This document shows positions 26,850 through 36,169 of a stretch of DNA of 64,000 nt, one piece after another (positions within the stretch are counted from its first letter, which is position 1; each line of letters starts with the position of its first letter). The notes below the pieces were generated by a model. The model searched no databases. It was not told where the DNA came from and saw only the letters and a list, made by a program, of their open reading frames with translations. Source of the stretch: CAYJFQ01 sp964369955 (GTDB taxonomy: Bacteria; Bacillota_I; Bacilli_A; Erysipelotrichales; Erysipelotrichaceae); the NCBI GenBank assembly GCA_964369955.1, contig CAYJFQ010000006.1, positions 16,891 to 80,890 of the forward strand. Direction: 5' to 3'. The position numbers and the translations under genes were made by a program.

Positions 26850-26972
26850 ATGAGCTATGTATGCAAAGTATGTGGATACGTCTATGATGGGAGTGTGCCG
26901 TTTGAGTCATTACCAGATGATTGGGTTTGTCCATTGTGCGGTGTAGGGAAAGAAGATTTTATTAAGGAGTAA
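26850..26972 (+). CDS. Short rubredoxin
   Basis: A 40-residue electron carrier with one iron bound by Cys5/Cys8 (YVCKVCGY) and Cys27/Cys30 (WVCPLCGVGKEDF). AAAGGAG lies 9 bases before the ATG. It is shorter than ordinary rubredoxins (about 52) because the usual loop between the two Cys pairs is cut to DGSVPFESLPDDW, resembling the rubredoxin domain fused to rubrerythrins. Likely partners are oxygen- or peroxide-reducing flavoproteins, none of which is adjacent. A terminator follows directly. Confidence 0.9.
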   Translation: MSYVCKVCGYVYDGSVPFESLPDDWVCPLCGVGKEDFIKE

Positions 26973-26979
26973 AAATAGG

Positions 26980-27005
26980 GGATAACTTTTAAGAGTTATC
27001 CTTTT
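26980..27005 (+). terminator. Terminator after the rubredoxin gene
   Basis: GGATAACT (26980-26987) pairs with AGTTATCC (26994-27001), followed by TTTT. Confidence 0.75.
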
Positions 27006-27058
27006 GTATCTTATTTAAAAAATGTTAAAATATTAACGGAAAGTGGTGATGATTTATA

Positions 27059-27628
27059 ATGAAGAAAGATATATTGATGGTTGTCGATATGATTAATGGT
27101 TTTACTAATACTGGGGCAATGCACGATAAAAATATTGAGAGTATTATTCCTAATTGTGTAAAGTATATTGAGTATTTTTTAGAAAAAGGAATGGAAGTTA
27201 TAGCCTTTAGAGATTATCATCAGATATATGATAAAGAATTTGAATTGTTTCCGACCCATTGTTTGGCTGGTAGTTTTGAGTCTGAATTAGTTGAGGAAAT
27301 AAAGATTTTTCAGGACCAATTAAAAATAGTTAAAAAAAACACATTTAATGGTTTTGTAGCGGAAGAGTTTCAGGAAATTATTTCAAAGTTAAATGATTAT
27401 CGAAATATTGTTGTGACCGGATGTTGTACCGACATTTGTGTAATTGAGTTAGTTAAATCATTAATGGAACATAAGAAGGTTAATAATCTTGAGTACCAAG
27501 TGATTGTTGTTTCTAGTGCTTGTGATACTTATGATGCGATTAATCATAATCGAAAGATTTATCACAGCAATGCCTTGCAGCTAATGAACAGTATGGGGGC
27601 GGTGATTGTAGAGGAATATCATGAATAA
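27059..27628 (+). CDS. pncA: Nicotinamidase / isochorismatase-family hydrolase
   Basis: Likely deamidates nicotinamide to nicotinate. The 189-residue product has the family's catalytic Asp in LMVVDMINGF (about 7-16), a Lys in VKKNTFNGF and the nucleophile Cys in VTGCCTDICV (about 121-130). Metal-binding residues as in PncA are plausible around FRDYHQ. The call is strengthened by overlap (8 bases) with nicotinate phosphoribosyltransferase, the next step of NAD salvage. Isochorismatase activity is excluded only by context. Confidence 0.88.
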   Translation: MKKDILMVVDMINGFTNTGAMHDKNIESIIPNCVKYIEYFLEKGMEVIAFRDYHQIYDKEFELFPTHCLAGSFESELVEEIKIFQDQLKIVKKNTFNGFVAEEFQEIISKLNDYRNIVVTGCCTDICVIELVKSLMEHKKVNNLEYQVIVVSSACDTYDAINHNRKIYHSNALQLMNSMGAVIVEEYHE

Positions 27629-29051
27629 AATAATGTTGATGGATTTATATGAATTGACAATGGCTTACACTTATTTTAAAGAGGGCAAACATAATGATGT
27701 TGCCTATTTTGATATGTTTATTCGTCGCACTCCTGATAAGAATGGGTATGTTGTTTTTAATGGCTTACATAGTTTTATTGAAGAGTTGAAGGATTTTAAA
27801 TTTGCTGAAGAGGACTTATGTTACTTAAAGAGTTTAAAATTATTTGATGAAGAGTTCATTTCTTATTTAAGAGAGTTAGAGTTGGATATTGATGTTTATA
27901 GTTTAAAAGAGGGCACTATAGCTTTCCCTAATCAACCATTTGTGACAGTGAGTGGTAGTTTAATTTGTTGCCAGATTATTGAGACTTTATTGTTGGTGAG
28001 TATTAATTATGCGACTTTGGTTACTACCAAGGCTAGTCGTATTGTTTATAGTGCTCGTGATAAAGGAATTTTAGAGTTTGGTGCAAGAAGGGCTCAGGGC
28101 ATTGACGCCTCTGTTGAGGGTGCTCGTGGTGCTGTGATTGCTGGTTGTGTTGGAACTTCTAATACTTTAGCTGGTTTAAAGTATGGATTACCTGTTTCTG
28201 GTACAATGGCTCATAGTTATATTCAAACATATAGTGATGAGTACTTAGCTTTTATGGATTATGCGAAAACACAACCTAATAATTGTGTATTTTTAATTGA
28301 TACTTACGACACTATTAATAGTGGACTTGTTAATGCGATAAGGGTCGCAAAAGAATATTTAATCCCTAATGGTTATAACTTAAAAGGAGTAAGACTAGAT
28401 AGTGGTGATTTAGCTTATCTTTCAAAAAAAGTTCGTAGTAAATTAGATGCTGAAGGATTGTATGATACTAAAATTATTGTCTCTAATTCTTTAGATGAAT
28501 ATTTGATTGAAGACCTACTTGCACAAAATGCGCCTATTGATCTTTTTGGAGTAGGAGAGAATTTAATTACCTCTGCTAGTTGTCCAGTTATTGGTGGAGT
28601 CTATAAAGTTGTTGCTGCAGAAAACTGTGGTATAATAGAGCCGAAAATTAAGATTAGTGAGAACAATGAGAAAATTACTAATCCTGGTTATAAAAAAGTA
28701 TATCGTTTTTACGACAAAGATAATGGCAAGGCTTTAGCAGATTTGGTCGCTTTAGCGGATGAGGTAATTAATCCTGATGAATATGAATTGTTTGACCCAG
28801 TTAGTCCTTGGAAGAAAAAGATCATTAACAATTATGTAGTCAGAGAACTTCAAGTTAAAATCTTTGAAAAAGGAAAACTTATCTACAAAGTACCAACTAC
28901 TGAAGAGGTGAGAAACTACCATTTAGAAGAGTTAGAGAGTATTTGGGAAGAAGTCAGAAGACTTAGAAATCCACATAAATACTATGTAGACTTATCACTA
29001 AAATTGTTTAATTTAAAAAATCAATTAATTGAAGCTAATCATAAAAAATAG
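27621..29051 (+). CDS. pncB: Nicotinate phosphoribosyltransferase
   Basis: Makes nicotinate mononucleotide from nicotinate and PRPP, feeding NAD synthesis. At 476 residues it is of the long bacterial type. Visible are LYELTMAYTYF near the N-terminus, FGARRAQGIDASVEGARGA, the active-site stretch SGTMAHSYIQ (His needed for phosphorylation), FLIDTYDT, GVRLDSGDLA and FGVGENL. It overlaps pncA and precedes yjjI by 9 bases, so the NAD salvage pair and the glycyl-radical pair appear to be one transcript. Confidence 0.94.
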   Translation: MNKIMLMDLYELTMAYTYFKEGKHNDVAYFDMFIRRTPDKNGYVVFNGLHSFIEELKDFKFAEEDLCYLKSLKLFDEEFISYLRELELDIDVYSLKEGTIAFPNQPFVTVSGSLICCQIIETLLLVSINYATLVTTKASRIVYSARDKGILEFGARRAQGIDASVEGARGAVIAGCVGTSNTLAGLKYGLPVSGTMAHSYIQTYSDEYLAFMDYAKTQPNNCVFLIDTYDTINSGLVNAIRVAKEYLIPNGYNLKGVRLDSGDLAYLSKKVRSKLDAEGLYDTKIIVSNSLDEYLIEDLLAQNAPIDLFGVGENLITSASCPVIGGVYKVVAAENCGIIEPKIKISENNEKITNPGYKKVYRFYDKDNGKALADLVALADEVINPDEYELFDPVSPWKKKIINNYVVRELQVKIFEKGKLIYKVPTTEEVRNYHLEELESIWEEVRRLRNPHKYYVDLSLKLFNLKNQLIEANHKK

Positions 29052-29060
29052 GAGGTTATT

Positions 29061-30566
29061 ATGTCAGAAATAACAAAAATAGTTGAGGATACAGGACTTA
29101 CATATTATCAGCAATTATTAGCCCTTGCGAAAGTGGCAGAAAATAGTGACACAACAATTGTCAACAGCAATAAATTTGTAAAAGCTAAAGAGGAAAAGAG
29201 ATTGTGTGATTTAAATGAAGGAGCGCTCCCTTATCGTCCACGTTACATTATTCCTAATTATCAAATCTTAATGGATAAGGGTTCTAAATTTTTACAGTTA
29301 GCTCCACCTAAAGATATTTGGGAAGCTACATCTGCTTTGATGATCATGTATCATCATGTTCCATCTATTACTTCTTTCCCTGTTTACTTAGGAAACTTAG
29401 ATACATTACTTGAGAGATTTGATGTTGATGAGAAAGAAACTAGAAAAGCTTTAACTTTATTCTTAAATCATATCGACAAAACTTTAACTGATTCATTCGT
29501 CCATGCGAATATTGGTCCAAAAGATACGCGCATTGGTCGTATCATTCTGGAACTAACAGAAGAAATGCAGTTGGCTATTCCGAATATTACTTTAAAGTAT
29601 GATCAAGATCTTACTAGTGATGAGTTTGCGAAGTTAGCTGCTGACTGCATGTTAAGGACTGCAAAGCCAAGTTTTGCCAACTACAAGATGTATACACATG
29701 ATCATGGAGATTTTGCGATCGCTTCTTGTTACAATGGGTTTAGAATTGGTGGAGGAGGTTACACTCTTCCAAGGATGCGTTTATCTAATCAAACATCAGA
29801 TGCGACTAGTGTTGAAGATTTTATGGATCGTGTTCTGCCTTATTATGTTAACTTACAGTTAGAATACATGGATAAGCGTATTGTGTATATGGTAGAAAAA
29901 TCAGCTTTCTTTAAGAGTAATTTCTTAGTTACTGAAGGATTCTTAAACCAAAAAGATTTTATTGGAATGTTTGGCCTAGTTGGTTTAGCTGAGTGTTGCA
30001 ACAATTTATTGGGTATTACTGATAAAGCTCAAGGTTTCGGCCATAATAAATCAGCTGATGATTTAGGTGTTAAAATAATTGAGAGAATTGAAGAGTTAGT
30101 AGCAAAACACAAAGCTCCTTATAGTGAGAATAATGATGACCGTTATTACCTGCATGCGCAAGTAGGTTTAGATACTGATGGAACCGATTCAGCTCCTGGT
30201 TGTCGTATCCCTATTGGTTTTGAACCTGACTTTGTCAACCAATTAAAACAATCGGCTAAATATCATAAGTATTTTACAACAGGTATTGGAGATGTCTTTA
30301 AGTTTGACGATACTTGGTTTAATAATTTAGATGCTTTACTTGATGTAATCAAGGGTGCCTTTAATAATGGTATTAGATATCTTTCTGGATATAATGCAGA
30401 TTGCGATGTAATCAGAGTTACAGGCTATCTAGTTAAGAAGAGTGAAGTTGCGAAATTAGATGCTGGAGAAGCTGTCCTAAATCAAGTAACAACTTTTGGT
30501 AGGGGTGCACGTGATGGAGCTAAATCTTTTGATCGTACGGTAAATCATGGAAGCTCTAGTAAATAA
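29061..30566 (+). CDS. yjjI: YjjI-family glycyl radical enzyme
   Basis: A 501-residue glycyl radical enzyme of the YjjI (DUF3029) family, whose substrate is not established. Key features are the C-terminal radical motif RVTGYLV (Gly near residue 455), which the neighbouring activase would oxidise, and a candidate thiyl Cys in AIASCYNGFRIGGGG (near 223). AGGAGG lies ahead of the ATG. The final 20 bases overlap the yjjW activase gene. Enzymes of this class are inactivated by oxygen, in keeping with an anaerobic lifestyle. Co-location with NAD salvage genes is an operon clue, not a known link. Confidence 0.85.
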   Translation: MSEITKIVEDTGLTYYQQLLALAKVAENSDTTIVNSNKFVKAKEEKRLCDLNEGALPYRPRYIIPNYQILMDKGSKFLQLAPPKDIWEATSALMIMYHHVPSITSFPVYLGNLDTLLERFDVDEKETRKALTLFLNHIDKTLTDSFVHANIGPKDTRIGRIILELTEEMQLAIPNITLKYDQDLTSDEFAKLAADCMLRTAKPSFANYKMYTHDHGDFAIASCYNGFRIGGGGYTLPRMRLSNQTSDATSVEDFMDRVLPYYVNLQLEYMDKRIVYMVEKSAFFKSNFLVTEGFLNQKDFIGMFGLVGLAECCNNLLGITDKAQGFGHNKSADDLGVKIIERIEELVAKHKAPYSENNDDRYYLHAQVGLDTDGTDSAPGCRIPIGFEPDFVNQLKQSAKYHKYFTTGIGDVFKFDDTWFNNLDALLDVIKGAFNNGIRYLSGYNADCDVIRVTGYLVKKSEVAKLDAGEAVLNQVTTFGRGARDGAKSFDRTVNHGSSSK

Positions 30567-31383
30567 AATAATTGAATTTTCAAATGTGGATGGACCGGGC
30601 AATCGCCTATCCATCTTTTTTCAAGGATGTCCTTTTAATTGTTTGTACTGTCATAATCCAGAAACAATTAATCGCTGTATTAGTTGTGGAGATTGTTTGA
30701 AAGTTTGTCCAACTAATTCTTTAAAAATAATTGATGGCAAAATGACTTATAATAGTTTAACTTGCGTTAATTGCGATAAGTGTATTATTGCATGTGCGCA
30801 TAATAGTAGTCCAAAAGTAACTAACTATGAAGTTTCACAATTAATCGAAATAATCAAAGATAATAAATTATTTATTCGCGGAATTACTGTAAGTGGTGGA
30901 GAATGCATGGAATACCCAGAGTTTCTACTAGAATTATTTAAGGAAGCGAAAAAATTAGGACTATCTTGTTTGATTGATTCTAATGGTGCTTATGACTTTT
31001 CTAAGCACCAAGAATTAGTAATGTTGTCAGATGGAGTAATGCTGGATGTTAAGGCTGGAGATTCAAAGTTTCATCAATTATTGACAGGGTGTGATAATCA
31101 AACAGTCTTTAATAATCTAAAGTATTTATTAGAAGTTAATCGTCTATTTGAAGTAAGAACAGTTTTGTTACCAAACTTTGACCAAGAGAACCTAATAACC
31201 ATTAAAAAAGTAGTAAAAGTAATTAATGATCATTGTCAATACAAACTAATTAAATATCGCGGATATGGCGTAAGAGGGATTGGAGTTGAAGAATTTGGCT
31301 CTAAAATTTTAGATGAAAAACTGTACAAAAAATATCTTGATTATTGTCGCCAGTTAGGACAAACTAAAATCATTGAAATTTAA
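30547..31383 (+). CDS. yjjW: YjjW-family glycyl radical enzyme activase (radical SAM)
   Basis: Radical SAM protein that installs the glycyl radical on YjjI. The 278-residue protein has the SAM-cluster motif CPFNCLYC (Cys28, Cys32, Cys35). Directly after it is an inserted ferredoxin-like domain with two 4Fe-4S motifs (CISCGDCLKVCP and CVNCDKCIIAC). The SAM-binding TVSGGECMEYPEF follows at about residue 115. It overlaps the yjjI 3' end by 20 bases and has only a weak ribosome site, so translation is probably coupled. A strong terminator follows. Confidence 0.9.
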   Translation: MEALVNKIIEFSNVDGPGNRLSIFFQGCPFNCLYCHNPETINRCISCGDCLKVCPTNSLKIIDGKMTYNSLTCVNCDKCIIACAHNSSPKVTNYEVSQLIEIIKDNKLFIRGITVSGGECMEYPEFLLELFKEAKKLGLSCLIDSNGAYDFSKHQELVMLSDGVMLDVKAGDSKFHQLLTGCDNQTVFNNLKYLLEVNRLFEVRTVLLPNFDQENLITIKKVVKVINDHCQYKLIKYRGYGVRGIGVEEFGSKILDEKLYKKYLDYCRQLGQTKIIEI

Positions 31384-31395
31384 CACTTACTAAAT

Positions 31396-31424
31396 AAAAA
31401 ACTATCAAATATTGATAGTTTTTT
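31396..31424. terminator. Terminator after yjjW
   Basis: A 13-bp stem (31396-31408 with 31412-31424) closes a 3-base loop and is bounded by A and T runs. It can also serve the minus-strand gene that ends at 31441. Confidence 0.85.
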
Positions 31425-31440
31425 GAGTTATTTTGTGTCA

Positions 31441-32112
31441 TTAATTTTTACGATAAGAGATAGCAGAAACCGGACAATTAATAAAACAATCTCCACATTC
31501 ATCACAACGATATTCATCAATTGAATAGATGTTATCCTCTTCTTTTATCGCAAGAAAAGAGCACTTATTTTTACATAAGCCACAAGCAATACAAAGTTCA
31601 CGGTTAATATTTAGCCCTTTGCGTTTTTCTTTCGCACCACCGTAGGCAAAATATTCTCTTTGGATTTTATTTTCACGACTCACCTTTTCAAAATCATAAT
31701 CAAAAACATCTCCATAGCCTTCTGTAATGCAGAAGATAACCATCGCATTATATTTTTCATAGTCTTTTATACATAAGTCAAATAGAGAGTTATTTTTCTC
31801 TTTAATTTTTTGAATAGATACTTCTTTAACTTTACCAGTCATTCTGATGGCATAACCATTCTCAAATATAGGCAGTCCATTATCATCGTGTTTAACTTGA
31901 GTATTAGCATTTAGACCGCAAATAGATAACCAAGTAGTCTTCTTTAGTTGAGAATAAAAATCTTTAGTAAACATAGTCATGAAATAAATGCCTTGATCAT
32001 CATAGGCTCTTAAGTGGGCAATTCTTGATTCTGGTATTCCGTTTCCATCGACTGTAGTAAATGAAAGACAACCAATATTTTCAAACTTCTCATAAATTTC
32101 TTTAATAGTCAT
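31441..32112 (-). CDS. PNPOx-like flavin protein fused to a 2x[4Fe-4S] ferredoxin domain
   Basis: Residues 1-145 look like the pyridoxamine-phosphate-oxidase/FMN-binding split barrel (FTTVDGNGIPESRIAHLRAY). The C-terminal 55 residues hold two classic 4Fe-4S motifs (CIACGLCKNKC and CDECGDCFINCP). This combination suits a small electron-transfer or flavin-reducing protein in anaerobes; no substrate can be named. It is monocistronic, on the strand opposite to its neighbours, between the yjjW terminator and the promoter of the BMP lipoprotein. The gap 32113-32385 shows nothing beyond that promoter. Confidence 0.8.
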   Translation of the reverse strand: MTIKEIYEKFENIGCLSFTTVDGNGIPESRIAHLRAYDDQGIYFMTMFTKDFYSQLKKTTWLSICGLNANTQVKHDDNGLPIFENGYAIRMTGKVKEVSIQKIKEKNNSLFDLCIKDYEKYNAMVIFCITEGYGDVFDYDFEKVSRENKIQREYFAYGGAKEKRKGLNINRELCIACGLCKNKCSFLAIKEEDNIYSIDEYRCDECGDCFINCPVSAISYRKN

Positions 32113-32323
32113 CCAATCCCTCCTATCAACTGTTTTGTTTATTTAATTTTACACAATAATTTAAGATATTACGACTATCATTGAAGTGCTACAAAATTTA
32201 TTAACTGTTTTAGTTACAATTAGAAAAAAAGATTAAATTTTGAATCATGGATAAAAATAATCAAACGTTTTCAAAGAAACTGCAATTAATTGTTTTGTTT
32301 ATGGTTTTGGGTCGTAATATTGA

Positions 32324-32352
32324 TTGACTAGTATAGTTAAACTTGTTAAAAT
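32324..32352 (+). promoter_or_regulatory. Promoter of the BMP lipoprotein gene
   Basis: TTGACT (32324-32329) and TAAAAT (32347-32352) are 17 bases apart. The predicted leader is only about 25 bases, which leaves no room for a purine riboswitch. Confidence 0.75.
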
Positions 32353-32385
32353 AACCTTGACAATATGTCACAAACGGAGGGAATT

Positions 32386-33447
32386 ATGAAAAAGATTTTA
32401 GGTGTATTACTTGTCGTTCTTATGTCTCTTTCAATGGTTGCTTGTACAAGCGCACCTGCTGGAGATGCAATTTCTATCGGTTTTGTTACTGACGTTGGAG
32501 GAATTGATGACAAATCATTCAACCAAACTAGTTGGTCTGGAATCGATAAATATGCTGAAGAAGCTGGCTTAACTGAGGATGATGTTAAATATTTACAATC
32601 TACTGTAGATGCTGATTACATTCCTAATTTAACTGAGTTTGCGGAAGCACAAGTTGATTTAATCGTAGCTGCTGGTTTCTTATTTGCGGATGCAATTTCT
32701 GAAGTGGTTGCTAACTATCCTGATCAAAAAACATTAATTATCGATGTTGACTGGTTAGAAGGTGAAAATCTTCAACAAGCTGTATTTGCTGAGCATGAAG
32801 GCTCTTTCTTAGTAGGTGTTACTGTTGGTTTAGCTGCAAAAGCTGCTGGACAAGATACTGTTGGATTTATTATGGGTATGGAATCTGCAGTTATGGCTAA
32901 ATTCTATGCTGGATTTGAAGCTGGTGTATTAGCTGTTTATCCAGAATGTGAAATTCTTTATGATAATGCTAATAGCTTTGTTTCTCCAGAAGTAGGAAAA
33001 ACTTTGGCTGCAAAACAATATAATGCTGGCGCTTATATCGTTTATCATGCTGCTGGTGGTACAGGTAATGGAGTAATCCAAGAAGCTGCTGACCGTCGTG
33101 CAAATGGTGAAGATGTTTGGGTATGTGGTGTTGATACTAACCAATACGATCAAGGTATCTATGATGGTACAAACTCTGCAGTATTTACTTCAATGTTAAA
33201 AAGAGTAGATGTTGCTGCTTACAATGCTGCTAAAGCTGTTGCTGAAGGCACATTCGAAGGTGGAGTTGTAGTTTATGACCTTAAATCTGATGGTGTAGGT
33301 TTACCTGCTGAAAACCCTAACTTCGCTAATGAAGCTTTCGCTGGTGTAGATTTTGATGCTGCTGTTAAAGAGTATACTGATAAAATCATTTCTGGTGAAA
33401 TCGTTGTTCCTGTTGTAGGACAAAATAATGTTGGTTTAGGCGGTTAA
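32386..33447 (+). CDS. BMP/PnrA-family substrate-binding lipoprotein (nucleoside uptake)
   Basis: Periplasm-facing binding lipoprotein of the Med/PnrA (NupN) family that captures nucleosides. Start ATG 32386 has CGGAGGG ahead; the signal peptide ends in a lipobox with Cys20 (SLSMVACTSA). Family motifs: IGFVTDVGGIDDKSFNQTSWSG, STVDADYIPNLTEFA, GFIMGMES, and VYHAAGGTGNGVIQEAADR. 353 residues, normal length. A terminator separates it from the ATPase and permeases, which suggests more binding protein than transporter is made. The ligand is inferred from family and neighbours. Confidence 0.9.
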   Translation: MKKILGVLLVVLMSLSMVACTSAPAGDAISIGFVTDVGGIDDKSFNQTSWSGIDKYAEEAGLTEDDVKYLQSTVDADYIPNLTEFAEAQVDLIVAAGFLFADAISEVVANYPDQKTLIIDVDWLEGENLQQAVFAEHEGSFLVGVTVGLAAKAAGQDTVGFIMGMESAVMAKFYAGFEAGVLAVYPECEILYDNANSFVSPEVGKTLAAKQYNAGAYIVYHAAGGTGNGVIQEAADRRANGEDVWVCGVDTNQYDQGIYDGTNSAVFTSMLKRVDVAAYNAAKAVAEGTFEGGVVVYDLKSDGVGLPAENPNFANEAFAGVDFDAAVKEYTDKIISGEIVVPVVGQNNVGLGG

Positions 33448-33467
33448 TTTTAACTAAATAAAACCTT

Positions 33468-33498
33468 AAAGTAGACACTTAATGTGTCTACTTTTTTT
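33468..33498 (+). terminator. Terminator between binding lipoprotein and ABC ATPase
   Basis: AAAGTAGACAC (33468-33478) pairs with GTGTCTACTTT (33484-33494), then a T run. Partial read-through would set the lipoprotein:transporter ratio. Confidence 0.8.
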
Positions 33499-33541
33499 AT
33501 TCTTTATATAGTATAATTAACCTAGATTAAGGAGCGAGAAT

Positions 33542-35068
33542 ATGACATATGCAATTGAAATGCTTAACATAACTAAAGATTTTCCGGGTATCCGTGCTAA
33601 TGATGATGTTACTTTGATGGTTAAAGAACAATCGATTCATGCGCTACTAGGAGAAAATGGCGCTGGTAAGTCAACTTTAATGTCTATTCTTTTTGGTTTA
33701 TATCAACCTACTAAAGGGAAGATTAAAGTAAAAGGAAAAGAGGTTTTGATAAACAATCCAAATATTGCTAATGATTTAGGAATAGGGATGGTTCATCAAC
33801 ATTTTAAATTAGTTGATAGTTTTACAGTCACTGAGAATATTATATTAGGCAATGAACCTAAAACTGCTTTTGGTACCATTGATATCAAGGGTGCAGCTAA
33901 GAAGGTTAAAGAAATATCAGAAAGATACGGTTTAAATGTTGACCCTAATGCTAAGATTAGTGATATTAGTGTCGGTATGCAACAAAGAGTTGAAATTTTA
34001 AAAATGTTATATCGCAATTCAGATATATTAATTTTTGATGAACCAACAGCAGTATTAACCCCTCAAGAGATTCATGAGTTAATGAAGATCATGAAAAATA
34101 TGATTAGTGAGGGCAAAACAATTTTACTGATCACTCATAAGTTAAATGAAATTAAGGAAGTAGCTGACTATTGTACAGTTCTTCGAAAAGGTAAGGGTAT
34201 TGGCACAGTTGAAGTAAAAGATACTAGTGAAAAAGAGATGGCTGAAATGATGGTGGGGCGTCAAATTAACTTCAATATAGAAAAAGCCGATATTACTCCT
34301 GGCGAAGTGGTGCTTAAGGTTGATAATTTAAATGTTAAAGATTCTCAAGGATTAATGGCGGTTAAGAATTTATCTCTTGAGGTTAGAGCTGGTGAAATCT
34401 TAGGGATTGCCGGTATTGATGGTAATGGACAGACTGAACTTGTTTATGCCTTGACTGGGCTAAGACATTGTGAGAGCGGCCATATTCACCTAAATGGAAA
34501 CAACATTACTAATTATAAAGTTAAAAAACGTTTTGAAGCAGGGATGGCTCACATTCCTGAAGATCGTCATAAACATGGGTTAGTTTTAGATTTTCCACTT
34601 GAGTATAATTATATTCTACATTGTTATAATGACCAACCATTTAGTGTATCTAGCATCTTGCAACCAACTGTAATAAGTGATTATGCAGATAAACTAATTG
34701 AACAGTTTGATGTCCGTAGTGGTCAGGGCAAGGATTCTATTGTTCGCACAATGTCTGGTGGAAATCAACAGAAAGCAATTATTGCTAGAGAAATTGATCG
34801 CTCTGCAGATTTACTAGTTGTTGTTCAACCTACTAGAGGATTAGATGTAGGAGCTATTGAATATATCCATGGTCGCATAGTAGCTGAAAGAGATAAAGGC
34901 AAAGCGGTTTTGTTAGTATCTTTAGAATTGGATGAGGTAATGCAGTTATCTGATCGTATTGCAGTTATTCATAATGGGGAAATTACAGGTCTTCTTGATA
35001 GTAAAGATGCTAATGAGAATGAGATTGGACTAATGATGTCTGGTTCGTTAAAGAAGGTAGAGGTGTAG
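33542..35068 (+). CDS. Nucleoside ABC transporter, double ATPase subunit (NupO/YufO-like)
   Basis: A 508-residue protein with two ABC ATPase domains. The first has Walker A GENGAGKST, signature ISVGMQQR and Walker B DILIFDEPT. The second has a degenerate Walker A (GIDGNGQTE), signature MSGGNQQK and VQPTRGLDVGAI in place of Walker B, as is normal for the RbsA/YufO family. It energises import with the two permeases that follow directly. AAGGAG lies before the ATG. Confidence 0.93.
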   Translation: MTYAIEMLNITKDFPGIRANDDVTLMVKEQSIHALLGENGAGKSTLMSILFGLYQPTKGKIKVKGKEVLINNPNIANDLGIGMVHQHFKLVDSFTVTENIILGNEPKTAFGTIDIKGAAKKVKEISERYGLNVDPNAKISDISVGMQQRVEILKMLYRNSDILIFDEPTAVLTPQEIHELMKIMKNMISEGKTILLITHKLNEIKEVADYCTVLRKGKGIGTVEVKDTSEKEMAEMMVGRQINFNIEKADITPGEVVLKVDNLNVKDSQGLMAVKNLSLEVRAGEILGIAGIDGNGQTELVYALTGLRHCESGHIHLNGNNITNYKVKKRFEAGMAHIPEDRHKHGLVLDFPLEYNYILHCYNDQPFSVSSILQPTVISDYADKLIEQFDVRSGQGKDSIVRTMSGGNQQKAIIAREIDRSADLLVVVQPTRGLDVGAIEYIHGRIVAERDKGKAVLLVSLELDEVMQLSDRIAVIHNGEITGLLDSKDANENEIGLMMSGSLKKVEV

Positions 35069-36169
35069 ATGATGAAGAATAATCGTGCTGTAACTGTATC
35101 TTTGATATCTGTTGCCTTAGGTTTATTGTTAGGTTTAGTTGTAGTAATAATTACAGGTCGCAGTCCTGTTGATATGTTATTGGCTATTTTAAAGTCAATG
35201 ACAGGAATTAATGTTACTGCTAGAGGTGTTAACTATAACATAGTATATGTCTTAAATTGGTTTACTGAGGTTATGCCTCTAATCTTAACTGGTTTATCTG
35301 TAGCATTTGCATATCGTACTGGATTGTTTAATATTGGGGCTGATGGACAATATATGATGGGAGCTACTGCAGCTTCTGCTGTTGCTTTATTTGTAGATTT
35401 GCCACCCGTTATTCATCCAATAGCTTGTATCTTAGCTGCGATGGTGGCTGGTGCTGCGTGGGGATTCTTCCCAGGTTTCTTAAAGGCTACTCGAAATATA
35501 CATGAGGTTGTTATTTGTATTATGTTTAACTATATTGGATTACATTTTTCTAACTACTTAGTTAGATATCATATGCCGATTGATGTTAAAACTAACCAAA
35601 GAACAATTGCATTTCCTGAGAGCGCTCATGTTGGAAAAGTTGTTGAATCTTTAACTTCACAGTTTAACTGGGGATTCTTAGTTTGTGTGATTGCAGTTTT
35701 TGTTGTTTGGTTCATTATTGAGAAAACTTCATTCGGCTATTCTTTGAAAGCTACTGGTTTTAATAAGGATGCTGCTAATTTTGCAGGAATGAAAGTTAAG
35801 CGTAATATTGTTTTATCGATGATGATATCTGGTGCTCTTGCAGGAGCCGCTGGAGCAGTTGTTGTCTTAGGTGTTTTCCGTTACGGAAGAATCTATGCGT
35901 CATTTGATAACTATGGTTTTAATGGCATACCAGTTGCTTTAGTTGGGGCAGCAAATGCCTTTGGGGTAGCTCTTGCTAGCTTACTATTTGGTTTACTTAA
36001 AGCTTGTAGCACTACTTTCCAAACTTATGGAATTCCAAAAGAAATTTCTGATTTAATTCAAGCAAGTATCATCTATTTAGTAGCTATCCAATATGGAATT
36101 CTAATAGTGATTGATAAGTTAAAAGTTCGAAAAGAAAAAAAATTAGAAGCAGTAGGAGGTGACAAATAA
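35069..36169 (+). CDS. Nucleoside ABC transporter permease 1 (NupP/YufP-like)
   Basis: A 366-residue branched-chain-permease-type membrane protein with about nine helices. FAYRTGLFNIGADGQYMMG is the family's EAA-like conserved block, and MISGALAGAAGAVVVLG and SFDNYGFNGIPVALVG follow. It starts right after the ATPase stop and its own stop overlaps the next ATG (TAATG), so the subunits are co-translated. It forms the channel with the second permease. Either ATG of MMK may be used. Confidence 0.92.
   Translation: MMKNNRAVTVSLISVALGLLLGLVVVIITGRSPVDMLLAILKSMTGINVTARGVNYNIVYVLNWFTEVMPLILTGLSVAFAYRTGLFNIGADGQYMMGATAASAVALFVDLPPVIHPIACILAAMVAGAAWGFFPGFLKATRNIHEVVICIMFNYIGLHFSNYLVRYHMPIDVKTNQRTIAFPESAHVGKVVESLTSQFNWGFLVCVIAVFVVWFIIEKTSFGYSLKATGFNKDAANFAGMKVKRNIVLSMMISGALAGAAGAVVVLGVFRYGRIYASFDNYGFNGIPVALVGAANAFGVALASLLFGLLKACSTTFQTYGIPKEISDLIQASIIYLVAIQYGILIVIDKLKVRKEKKLEAVGGDK

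Noticed and set aside
32353..32385. Purine riboswitch before the BMP lipoprotein
   Set aside because: The promoter leaves a leader of only about 25 bases, too short for an aptamer.
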